From NCBI GenBank assembly GCA_030705945.1, contig JAUZPS010000347.1, forward strand, positions 1 through 5,503: a stretch of DNA of 5,503 bases, written 5' to 3'. This DNA is from Bacillota bacterium (GTDB lineage Bacteria; Bacillota; Clostridia; Acetivibrionales; DSM-2933). Numbering within the stretch: the stretch's first letter is position 1; each line of letters opens with the position of its first letter. Under the pieces are notes generated by a model. The model had not been told where the DNA came from, searched no databases, and was given only the letters and a program-made list of their open reading frames with translations. The position numbers and the translations under genes are program-made. Shown piece after piece: positions 1 to 5,503 of this stretch.

Positions 1-63
1 GCAGATGTTTTTACTATAGAAGGTTTAGTGAATAAACTTGTGGAGTTAACGGAGGAGATATGA
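1..63 (+). CDS. hemD: C-terminal end of a probable uroporphyrinogen-III synthase (HemD or CobA-HemD fusion), partial
   Basis: An open frame begins at base 1 and ends at the TGA at 61-63, giving 20 residues; the start lies upstream of the window. The visible tail contains FTIEGLVNKLVE, which resembles the final helix of HemD-type uroporphyrinogen-III synthases, where a '(Y/F)TI(E/D)GLV' motif is common close to the C-terminus. HemD cyclises hydroxymethylbilane to uroporphyrinogen III, the branch point to siroheme, corrinoids and heme. Its position directly before hemB, with its stop codon overlapping the hemB start, fits the usual clostridial hem order. With only 20 residues visible, the identity is inferred from this short motif and context, and I cannot tell a stand-alone HemD from a CobA-HemD fusion. 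Confidence 0.6.
   Translation, partial: ADVFTIEGLVNKLVELTEEI
51..57 (+). promoter_or_regulatory. Ribosome binding site of hemB
   Basis: GGAGGAG lies inside the last codons of the upstream gene. It is 5 bases from the ATG at 63 but only 2 bases from the ATG at 60, so the second of the two adjacent in-frame ATGs is the better start. Confidence 0.7.
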
Positions 64-1043
64 TGGAATTGATTAAAAGACCAAGGCGCCTTCGCGCTTC
101 CGGCAATATGAGAAGGCTTGTAAGAGAGACTTCCCTTTCGGCGGATGATTTTATATATCCTTTATTTGTTGTGGAGGGAACCGGAATAAAAAAAGAGATT
201 CCTTCAATGCCTGATGTTTACCATATGTCCATAGATATGCTTTTGAAGGAATTGGAAGAGGTTCAGAATGCAGGCATACCAGGCGTAATGCTGTTTGGAA
301 TACCTGACGATAAGGATGAAAAAGGTTCGGGAGCTTATCGCCCGGATGGGATTATACAAAGGGCCTTAAGAGCGGCAAAAAAAGAATTTCCCCATATTCT
401 GCTTACCGCTGATGTTTGTCTGTGCGAGTATACCAGTCATGGACACTGTGGATTGGTTGAGGCTGGAGAAATATTAAATGACAGTTCGGTTGAACTAATA
501 ACAAAGACTGCGCTAAGCTATGCGGAGGCCGGGGCGGATATTATCGCGCCATCGGATATGATGGATGGAAGAATTGGCAGCATCAGAAAAGCTTTGGATA
601 ATTGCGGATTTACTCAAAAGACTATAATGTCGTACAGCGCAAAATACGCGTCATCTTTTTATGGTCCATTCCGTGACGCGGCTTATTCAAAACCTTCCTT
701 TGGAGACCGTAAAAGCTACCAGATGGATTACTCCAACATCAAAGAAGCTTTAAGGGAAGTTGAACTGGATATAGAGGAAGGCGCTGATATTGTGATGGTA
801 AAGCCGGCGTTAGCATATCTCGATGTCATAAGCCAGGTTAGCCGGACCTTTGATGCGCCCATTGCCGCCTATAATGTGAGCGGTGAATACTCAATGATTA
901 AAGCGGCGGCTCTGAAGGGTTGGATCGACGAAAAGGGCGCGGCTCTTGAGGCGCTGACATCAATTAAAAGGGCTGGGGCAAAGATAATCATCTCCTATTT
1001 TGCAAAGCAGGCGGCAGGTTGGCTGAAGGAGGAAAACATATGA
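63..1043 (+). CDS. hemB: Porphobilinogen synthase (delta-aminolevulinic acid dehydratase)
   Basis: This cytoplasmic enzyme condenses two 5-aminolevulinate molecules to porphobilinogen, the pyrrole unit of all tetrapyrroles. The product is 326 aa, normal for the family. It opens with the typical LIKRPRRLR segment. A three-cysteine zinc site is visible as DVCLCEYTSHGHCG (Cys119, Cys121, Cys129). The two Schiff-base lysines are Lys194 in YSAKYASSFYGPFRDA and Lys247 in VMVKPALAYLD. The downstream YNVSGEYSM and C-terminal ISYFAK segments are also typical. Two ATGs stand side by side at 60 and 63; I chose 63 for its spacing to GGAGGAG, and starting at 60 would add one Met. The gene overlaps the upstream stop and its own TGA overlaps the hemL ATG, so coupled translation is likely. 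Nothing appears truncated. Family assignment is very secure; zinc dependence is inferred from the cysteines. Confidence 0.97.
   Translation: MELIKRPRRLRASGNMRRLVRETSLSADDFIYPLFVVEGTGIKKEIPSMPDVYHMSIDMLLKELEEVQNAGIPGVMLFGIPDDKDEKGSGAYRPDGIIQRALRAAKKEFPHILLTADVCLCEYTSHGHCGLVEAGEILNDSSVELITKTALSYAEAGADIIAPSDMMDGRIGSIRKALDNCGFTQKTIMSYSAKYASSFYGPFRDAAYSKPSFGDRKSYQMDYSNIKEALREVELDIEEGADIVMVKPALAYLDVISQVSRTFDAPIAAYNVSGEYSMIKAAALKGWIDEKGAALEALTSIKRAGAKIIISYFAKQAAGWLKEENI
1026..1032 (+). promoter_or_regulatory. Ribosome binding site of hemL
   Basis: AAGGAGG within the 3' end of hemB is followed by a 7-base spacer and the ATG at 1040. This near-perfect site fixes the hemL start at 1040. The longer reading frame from the TTG at 1019 has its start upstream of this site and adds seven residues that are just hemB's tail read in another frame. 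Confidence 0.85.
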
Positions 1044-2326
1044 TCGGGGCAAGATCCGAGGAATTGTTTAAAAAGTCGGTTGAAATAATACCCGGTGGCG
1101 TTAACAGCCCTGTGAGGGCATATAAATCGGTTGGAATGACGCCCCCTTTCATAAAAAGCGCAAAGGGTTCGAAGATAATAGATGTTGACGGTAATGAGTA
1201 TATAGATTATGTTGGTTCATGGGGTCCTATGATACTCGGACATGCTCACCCAGAGGTTGTTGAAGAAATAAAAAAAGCGTGTGAAGATGGAACAACCTTT
1301 GGCGCTCCTACGGAGAAGGAATTAAAGCTTGCTGAAATTATATGCGGCGCTGTTCCTTCCGTTGAAATGGTTAGAATGGTAAGCTCAGGCACTGAAGCGG
1401 TTATGAGCGCAATAAGACTTGCAAGGGGATTTACGCGCAGGGATAAAATATTAAAGTTTGAAGGCTGTTATCATGGCCACTCAGACGGGCTTTTAGCAAA
1501 AGCGGGCTCGGGTGCCTTAACAACCGGGGTTCCTGACAGCGCGGGTGTTCCAGCTGATTATGTCAAAAATACAATTACGGCGGCCTACAATAGTTGCGAT
1601 GAGTTGGAAGAGGTGTTTAAACACTATGGGCGCGATATCGCGGCGGTTATAGTGGAGCCGGTGGCGGGCAATATGGGACTTGTTTTGCCCAAGGTCGAGT
1701 TTCTTGAGTCAATCAGAAAGCTGACAATTGAGCATGGAGCGTTGATGATATTTGATGAGGTAATATCAGGTTTCAGAGTTTCCTTCAGCGGGGCTCAAGG
1801 GTATTATGGAATAACTCCAGACATAACGGTATTCGGTAAAATAATAGGCGGCGGTATGCCTGTAGGGGCTTATGGAGGCAGGAAAGAAATCATGGATATG
1901 ATATCTCCGAATGGCCCTGTTTATCAGGCCGGCACACTATCAGGAAACCCTGTGGCAATGGCTGCGGGCATAAAAACGCTTGAAATTTTGAGAGATAACC
2001 CTGAAATTTATGAAGATATTGGTAAGAGAGCTCAAGAGCTTGAGATGGCTTTTATGAAAGCGGCGCAGAAGTATGGAATAGCATTAAAGGTGAATAGGCT
2101 TGGCTCGCTGCTTGGCGTCTTCTTTACCGATGCAGATGTTGTGGATTTGAAAAGCGCGGTAAAATCGGATTTGGAGCGTTTTAAGCGGTATTTTAAATAT
2201 ATGCTTGAAAAAGGGATTTATATCGCTCCTTCACAATTTGAAGCGGTATTTATGTCCTTCGCCCATGATGAGGCTGATATTGATAAAACATCGAAGGCGG
2301 TTGATTACGCGTTTTCAAAATTATAA
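1040..2326 (+). CDS. hemL: Glutamate-1-semialdehyde 2,1-aminomutase
   Basis: HemL is a PLP-dependent class-III aminotransferase-fold enzyme that moves the amino group of glutamate-1-semialdehyde to give 5-aminolevulinate, the last step of the C5 route from glutamyl-tRNA. The product is 428 aa, the usual length. N-terminal IPGGVNSPVRAY is characteristic of HemL. VSSGTEAVMSAIRLARG (about 114-130) is the cofactor phosphate-binding segment. GSGALTTGVPDSAGVP (157-172) matches the mobile gating loop that distinguishes HemL from ordinary aminotransferases. FDEVISGFRV supplies Asp239 for the pyridine nitrogen, and Lys267 in FGKIIGGGMPVGAYGG is the expected Schiff-base lysine. The C-terminal IYIAPSQFEAVFMSFAH is also family-typical. 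The ATG overlaps the hemB stop (ATGA). Its presence implies the C5 pathway and therefore a HemA glutamyl-tRNA reductase elsewhere, probably upstream in the same operon. Confidence 0.97.
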   Translation: MIGARSEELFKKSVEIIPGGVNSPVRAYKSVGMTPPFIKSAKGSKIIDVDGNEYIDYVGSWGPMILGHAHPEVVEEIKKACEDGTTFGAPTEKELKLAEIICGAVPSVEMVRMVSSGTEAVMSAIRLARGFTRRDKILKFEGCYHGHSDGLLAKAGSGALTTGVPDSAGVPADYVKNTITAAYNSCDELEEVFKHYGRDIAAVIVEPVAGNMGLVLPKVEFLESIRKLTIEHGALMIFDEVISGFRVSFSGAQGYYGITPDITVFGKIIGGGMPVGAYGGRKEIMDMISPNGPVYQAGTLSGNPVAMAAGIKTLEILRDNPEIYEDIGKRAQELEMAFMKAAQKYGIALKVNRLGSLLGVFFTDADVVDLKSAVKSDLERFKRYFKYMLEKGIYIAPSQFEAVFMSFAHDEADIDKTSKAVDYAFSKL

Positions 2327-2361
2327 AATAAATATCCTTTTTTTTCAGGGGTTGTGATGTA
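2327..2361 (+). other. Short gap between hemL and cbiA with an 8-T run and weak ribosome binding site
   Basis: These 35 bases hold a run of eight T (2338-2345) followed by AGGGG (2347-2351), which lies 10 bases before the cbiA ATG and is a weaker, more distant ribosome binding site than those of its neighbours. No G+C-rich inverted repeat precedes the T run, so I do not call an intrinsic terminator; transcription probably continues into cbiA. It is the only non-overlapping junction in the hem half. Confidence 0.5.
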
Positions 2362-3774
2362 ATGAATATACCAAGGATCTTAATAGCAGGCACAAACAGT
2401 GGATGCGGGAAAACAACAGTTTCATTGGGGTTGATGGCCGCCTTTGTCAAAAAGGGTTTGACGATACAGCCTTATAAGGTTGGACCGGATTATATCGACC
2501 CCATGTATCATACCTTTATTACAGGCAGGGATTCAAGGAATCTTGACAGTTGGATGCTGACCGAAGAAAGGGTTAGATACCTTTTTGCAAAAAATTCTGT
2601 TGGTTCGGATATGGCTGTTGTGGAAGGCGTGATGGGGATTTTCGACGGTTATGGCGGAAATTCTCTGGAAGGCAGCTCCGCGCATGTTTCGGATATCATT
2701 AAAGCTCCGGTTGTTCTGGTTATAAACGGTGAGGGGATGTCACTAAGCATAGCTGCCATAGTTAAAGGTTTTATGGAATTTGACAGAAGGACAAATATTA
2801 AAAGCGTCATAATTAATAACATTAAAAGTGAAGCACATTACATTATGCTAAAGGAAATTATTGAGGAGAAAACCGGGGTTAAAGTTGCGGGCTATCTTGC
2901 AAAAAATGAGGAAATAAGCCTTAAAAGCAGGCATTTAGGCCTTGTCCCGAGCCAAGAGATAAAAGGATTAAAAGAAAAACTTCATAGGCTTGCCGAGAAT
3001 ATTTCAAAGACTGTTGATCTTGAATTATTGCAAAAACTTGCAAAAGATGCGGAAGAAATTAATATAGAGGATTATACTCATCCGGCTTCATGGGCATGGG
3101 TCAGGGAAACGAAGCCAAGAATAGGAGTTGCAAGGGATAAAGCGTTTAACTTTTATTACAAAGACAATCTTGACCTCCTTGAGATGATAGGAGCAGAACT
3201 TGTTTATTTTAGCCCAATCGCAGACAAAGAGCTGCCAAAAGACATTGATGGACTTTATATTGGCGGGGGGTATCCGGAGGTTTGGGCAGAGGAACTGGAA
3301 AAAAACACTTCAATGCTTATGGATATAAAAAATAAAATAGAGAATAATTTGCCGGCATACGCAGAATGCGGAGGCTTGATGTATTTATGCGGGGCAATTT
3401 ACGACATAGATAAAAAAGCTTATAACATGGCAAATGTTATTGACGCAGAGAGCGAAATGACTTCGTCTCTGCAAAGGTTTGGATATGTAGAGCTTCAAAT
3501 AATAGGGGGATCTTTGTTTTCAGAACAGGACTTACTTGTAAGGGCTCATGAATTTCACTACTCAAAGACAATTCCAAAAGACGACGAACCTGTAAGTTAT
3601 AAGGTATGGAAGCGTCGAAAAGGCAAAGATCCCATTGTATGGAACTGCGGGTATAAAAAGAAAAACCTTTTGGCTGGGTATCCCCATATCCACTTCTGGT
3701 CAAATCCCGAAATTGCATACGGATTTGTAAGAAGCTGCGCTAAATATAAAGCCGCAGGAATAAGGACAGAATGA
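2362..3774 (+). CDS. cbiA: Cobyrinate a,c-diamide synthase (glutamine-hydrolysing)
   Basis: CbiA (CobB in the aerobic nomenclature) uses ATP and glutamine to amidate the a and c carboxylates of cobyrinate (hydrogenobyrinate in the aerobic pathway). The product is 470 aa, within the family range. The N-terminal DTBS-like ATPase domain (about 1-200) has the P-loop GTNSGCGKTT (10-19), the substrate segment KVGPDYIDPMYHT (39-51), LDSWML and VVEGVMGIFDGYGG (86-99). A linker leads to a class-I glutamine amidotransferase domain (about 250-455) with GGGYPE (301-306), nucleophile Cys336 in AECGGLMYL, RAHEFHYS (394-401), and GYPHIHFWSNP, in which His442 is the likely catalytic histidine. VVEGVMGIFDG and RAHEFHYS separate it from CobQ. 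The start is the only reasonable ATG, although its ribosome binding site is weak. It lies 35 bp after hemL and 13 bp before cobQ, consistent with one transcript. All key residues seem present. Confidence 0.96.
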   Translation: MNIPRILIAGTNSGCGKTTVSLGLMAAFVKKGLTIQPYKVGPDYIDPMYHTFITGRDSRNLDSWMLTEERVRYLFAKNSVGSDMAVVEGVMGIFDGYGGNSLEGSSAHVSDIIKAPVVLVINGEGMSLSIAAIVKGFMEFDRRTNIKSVIINNIKSEAHYIMLKEIIEEKTGVKVAGYLAKNEEISLKSRHLGLVPSQEIKGLKEKLHRLAENISKTVDLELLQKLAKDAEEINIEDYTHPASWAWVRETKPRIGVARDKAFNFYYKDNLDLLEMIGAELVYFSPIADKELPKDIDGLYIGGGYPEVWAEELEKNTSMLMDIKNKIENNLPAYAECGGLMYLCGAIYDIDKKAYNMANVIDAESEMTSSLQRFGYVELQIIGGSLFSEQDLLVRAHEFHYSKTIPKDDEPVSYKVWKRRKGKDPIVWNCGYKKKNLLAGYPHIHFWSNPEIAYGFVRSCAKYKAAGIRTE

Positions 3775-3780
3775 AGGAGG
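3774..3780 (+). promoter_or_regulatory. Ribosome binding site of cobQ
   Basis: AAGGAGG begins on the last base of the cbiA stop codon, with a 7-base spacer to the cobQ ATG at 3788. The strong site and short intergenic distance support this start and co-translation with cbiA. Confidence 0.8.
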
Positions 3781-3787
3781 GGAGAGC

Positions 3788-5314
3788 ATGAAAGGTAAAT
3801 GCGTAATGGTGCAAGGCACGGGATCGTCTGTTGGGAAAAGCATTATAACAGCCGGCCTTTGCAGGGTTTTCAAACAGGATGGATATGAAGTTGCCCCATT
3901 TAAGTCGCAGAATATGGCGTTAAATTCATATATAACCGTTGAAGGCAAAGAAATGGGCAGGGCTCAGGTAGTTCAGGCTGAGGCTGCCGGTAAAGAAGCT
4001 TCTGTTGAAATGAACCCGATTCTATTAAAACCTACAACAGATAGGAAGTCCCAGGTCATAATAAATGGCGAAGCGTATAAGAACATGTCAGCGGCGCAAT
4101 ACCATGATTTCAAACCTGAGCTCGCCGGGATGATAAGCGCAATATATAAAGGGCTTTCAGAAAAGAATGATATTGTCGTCATAGAAGGCGCAGGCAGTCC
4201 GGCTGAGATAAACCTTAGGGATAAGGACATAGTCAATATGGGAATGGCGCAGATAGCCGACGCTCCTGTAATACTAGTAGGCGATATAGACAAGGGAGGA
4301 GTTTTTGCGGCGCTTGCTGGAACCATGCTTCTTTTGACCGAGGAGGAAAGAGCAAGGGTAAAAGGCGTTATAATCAATAAATTCAGAGGGGATTTGGAGA
4401 TTTTAAAGCCTGGGTTGGATATGCTTTATGACATTATAAAGGTTCCGGTTTTAGGGGTTCTGCCTTATACCAAACTCAATATTGAGGAAGAAGACAGCCT
4501 TGCTGAAAAATTTGCTCTTGAAAAGATGGCCTCAAAAGGGGAAATTGATATAGCGATTATTAAAATTCCACATATATCAAATTTCACTGATTTTAACGCG
4601 CTTGAAAATATTGAAGGGGTAAAAGTAAGATATGTTCAGAGCCTTCACGAACTAAAGGAACCGAATCTTATTCTGCTCCCAGGATCTAAAAATACAATAG
4701 AGGATATGCTCTTTATTAGGAAGTCCGGTATTGAGGAAGCGATCAAGAACCTGCATAGCAGAGGTGTTGCAATTTTTGGCGTTTGCGGCGGTTTTCAGAT
4801 GCTTGGAATGGAAATTGAAGATCCCTACAGGACAGAATCGGAACTAATAAAAATTGAAGGAATGGGTCTACTTAATACTAAAACAATTTTTCAGAAGAAG
4901 AAGGTAACAACCCAGGTTGAGGGAGTCATAACTTATGGGGATGGGCTGCTTAAGGGAACTATGGGTGTAGGTGTAAAAGGTTATGAGATACATATGGGTA
5001 CCACAGAATACGATGAGGGCTGCAAGTCGTTTCTGACAATCAATAAGATATTAGAAGACCATACATATTCTAACGGCGGTGTAATGAATGAAGCTGGAAA
5101 TGTATTTGGAACCTATATCCATGGTATTTTTGACAATATGGAATTTACTTCAGGATTAATTAATAATCTCAGAAATAAAAAAGGTTTAAAAAAGCTTGAA
5201 CATGACAAAAATATGAGCTTTAGAGCATATAAGGAACAGCAGTACGACAAATTGGCGGATATGATACGGGCTAACCTTGATATGGAAAAGATTTATGAAA
5301 TAGTTGGGATTTGA
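3788..5314 (+). CDS. cobQ: Cobyric acid synthase (adenosylcobyrate synthase, glutamine-hydrolysing)
   Basis: CobQ (CbiP in the anaerobic pathway) performs four ATP- and glutamine-dependent amidations, on side chains b, d, e and g of adenosylcobyrinate a,c-diamide, giving adenosylcobyric acid. The product is 508 aa, the typical size. The N-terminal ATPase domain shows GTGSSVGKS (10-18), PFKSQNMALNSYIT (37-50), NPILLKPTTDRKSQV (76-90), VIEGAGSPAEINL (131-143) and VGDIDKGGVFA (164-174). The C-terminal amidotransferase domain (about 253-450) has LLPGSKNT (296-303), nucleophile Cys333 in GVCGGFQMLG, and YEIHMG (399-404). GTYIHGIFDN carries the expected catalytic His445. These motifs, especially SQNMALNS and GSPAEINL, are diagnostic for CobQ and distinguish it from CbiA. 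The gene starts 13 bp after cbiA behind a strong ribosome binding site. It looks intact, and it is followed by the longest non-coding gap in the window. Confidence 0.97.
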   Translation: MKGKCVMVQGTGSSVGKSIITAGLCRVFKQDGYEVAPFKSQNMALNSYITVEGKEMGRAQVVQAEAAGKEASVEMNPILLKPTTDRKSQVIINGEAYKNMSAAQYHDFKPELAGMISAIYKGLSEKNDIVVIEGAGSPAEINLRDKDIVNMGMAQIADAPVILVGDIDKGGVFAALAGTMLLLTEEERARVKGVIINKFRGDLEILKPGLDMLYDIIKVPVLGVLPYTKLNIEEEDSLAEKFALEKMASKGEIDIAIIKIPHISNFTDFNALENIEGVKVRYVQSLHELKEPNLILLPGSKNTIEDMLFIRKSGIEEAIKNLHSRGVAIFGVCGGFQMLGMEIEDPYRTESELIKIEGMGLLNTKTIFQKKKVTTQVEGVITYGDGLLKGTMGVGVKGYEIHMGTTEYDEGCKSFLTINKILEDHTYSNGGVMNEAGNVFGTYIHGIFDNMEFTSGLINNLRNKKGLKKLEHDKNMSFRAYKEQQYDKLADMIRANLDMEKIYEIVGI

Positions 5315-5340
5315 GTTCAAATGTAATTGGATTTATTACG

Positions 5341-5349
5341 TGTTATAAT
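5341..5349 (+). promoter_or_regulatory. Putative extended -10 promoter element upstream of cbiB
   Basis: TGTTATAAT contains a perfect sigma-A -10 hexamer (TATAAT, 5344-5349) with the TG of an extended -10 one base upstream. At 16-18 bp spacing there is no good TTGACA-like -35 (ATGTAA lies at 17 bp), but extended -10 promoters can do without one. A transcript would begin near 5356, giving a leader of about 119 bases before the cbiB start. In an A+T-rich gap a chance match is possible. Confidence 0.45.
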
Positions 5350-5358
5350 AGCTTTTTA

Positions 5359-5394
5359 TGGTCGATTGAGCTAGACATGAAGCTAGCGAGACCA
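5359..5394 (+). other. Imperfect two-part hairpin in the cobQ-cbiB gap
   Basis: An inner 5-bp stem pairs GCTAG (5370-5374) with CTAGC (5383-5387) around the loop ACATGAAG. An outer 5-bp stem pairs TGGTC (5359-5363) with GACCA (5390-5394), with an asymmetric internal loop of 6 and 2 bases. It lies just after the putative promoter, so it would sit at the 5' end of a cbiB leader RNA. No T run follows, so it is not an intrinsic terminator. It has no B12 box (GCCACTG-type) and is too short for a cobalamin riboswitch aptamer. Its function is unknown. Confidence 0.4.
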
Positions 5395-5412
5395 ATCAGA
5401 GAGAACTTACAT

Positions 5413-5445
5413 AACACTTTACATTTTGGTTTGGTGTTTTAATTT
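5413..5445 (+). terminator. Weak possible stem-loop followed by T-rich tract
   Basis: AACACT (5413-5418) can pair with GGTGTT (5433-5438), with one G-T pair at the inner end and a 14-base loop, followed by TTAATTT. The stem is short and A+T-rich and the loop large, so this is a poor intrinsic terminator at best. It is listed because it is the only hairpin plus T-rich arrangement in the gap. Confidence 0.15.
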
Positions 5446-5456
5446 AGAAATGCTAT

Positions 5457-5466
5457 GGAGGGGGAG
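5457..5466 (+). promoter_or_regulatory. Ribosome binding site of the gene starting at 5475
   Basis: GGAGGGGGAG precedes the ATG at 5475 by 8 bases. Its strength supports a real translation start despite the very short coding segment visible. Confidence 0.7.
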
Positions 5467-5474
5467 TTTGACTG

Positions 5475-5503
5475 ATGATTTGGCTGCTTTTGGATGTTGT
5501 AGC
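5475..5503 (+). CDS. cbiB: N-terminus of probable adenosylcobinamide-phosphate synthase (CbiB/CobD type), partial
   Basis: Only nine complete codons are visible (MIWLLLDVV) before the window ends, behind a strong ribosome binding site. A hydrophobic start followed by an early Asp matches the first membrane helix of CbiB/CobD proteins, integral membrane enzymes that often begin like 'LLALLLDLLLGDP' and join the aminopropanol (phosphate) arm to adenosylcobyric acid. That is the next step after CobQ, so the context fits well. The sequence is far too short to prove the family, and any membrane protein of a cobalamin operon could look like this. Confidence 0.5.

Noticed and set aside
1019..1039. 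N-terminal extension of hemL from a TTG codon at 1019
   Set aside because: The strong AAGGAGG at 1026-1032 lies downstream of this codon and points to the ATG at 1040. The added residues are hemB's 3' end in another frame and are not part of the HemL family N-terminus.
2338..2345. Intrinsic terminator after hemL suggested by the T8 run
   Set aside because: The bases upstream of the T run (end of hemL and AATAAATATCC) form no stable G+C-rich hairpin.
2250..2450. Minus-strand frame of 66 codons across the hemL-cbiA junction
   Set aside because: It overlaps two well-supported + strand genes, matches no family I recognise and has no operon context on the minus strand.
3437..3948. Minus-strand frames of 93 and 82 codons inside cbiA and cobQ
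   Set aside because: They are antisense shadows of intact genes with clear catalytic motifs, and nothing in them resembles a known domain.
3973..4377. Minus-strand frame of 134 codons inside cobQ, rich in Ser, Ala, Pro and Ile
   Set aside because: The composition is what the antisense of the conserved CobQ ATPase domain would give, so it is treated as a shadow.
5377..5442. 21-codon + strand reading frame (MKLARPIRENLHNTLHFGLVF) in the cobQ-cbiB gap
   Set aside because: It has no convincing ribosome binding site, its ATG lies in the loop of the predicted hairpin, and its length is expected by chance. It could be a leader peptide only if conserved in relatives.
5315..5474. Cobalamin riboswitch before cbiB
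   Set aside because: The gap lacks a recognisable B12 box, and the leader is shorter than the usual aptamer of roughly 200 bases. I also saw no match to NiCo, TPP or T-box signature sequences by eye.

Overview
The window is a compact, single-strand stretch of a tetrapyrrole/cobalamin biosynthesis operon. In order it holds the last 20 codons of an upstream gene (probably hemD or a cobA-hemD fusion), hemB, hemL, cbiA (cobB), cobQ (cbiP), a 160-bp gap, and the first codons of what is probably cbiB (cobD type). All genes are on the + strand. Moderate A+T content, frequent AGA/AGG/ATA codons, strong GGAGG-type ribosome binding sites and this gene order suggest a Gram-positive anaerobe of the Clostridia. 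That assignment is inference; no rRNA or species marker is present.

Layout: bases 1-63 end the upstream gene, and its TGA overlaps the start of hemB. hemB (63-1043) and hemL (1040-2326) overlap by ATGA, so the first three reading frames are translationally coupled. A 35-bp gap with an 8-T run and a weak ribosome binding site separates the 'hem' half from the 'cob' half. cbiA (2362-3774) and cobQ (3788-5314) are 13 bp apart. The 160 bp from 5315 to 5474 are the only sizeable non-coding stretch; they carry a good extended -10 promoter element and imperfect hairpins. The probable cbiB start at 5475 runs off the window.

Together: HemL makes 5-aminolevulinate from glutamate-1-semialdehyde. HemB condenses two of these to porphobilinogen. 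The upstream HemD-like protein would act at the uroporphyrinogen III step. After corrin ring formation by enzymes encoded elsewhere, CbiA amidates side chains a and c of cobyrinate, CobQ amidates b, d, e and g to give cobyric acid, and CbiB would attach the aminopropanol arm. The operon therefore supplies precursors and late corrinoid steps for vitamin B12, not obviously for heme. All complete genes look intact, with their key catalytic residues. I see no mobile element, CRISPR array, RNA gene or defence system. The window is mostly ordinary metabolism, and the only part worth a second look is the leader-like gap before cbiB.
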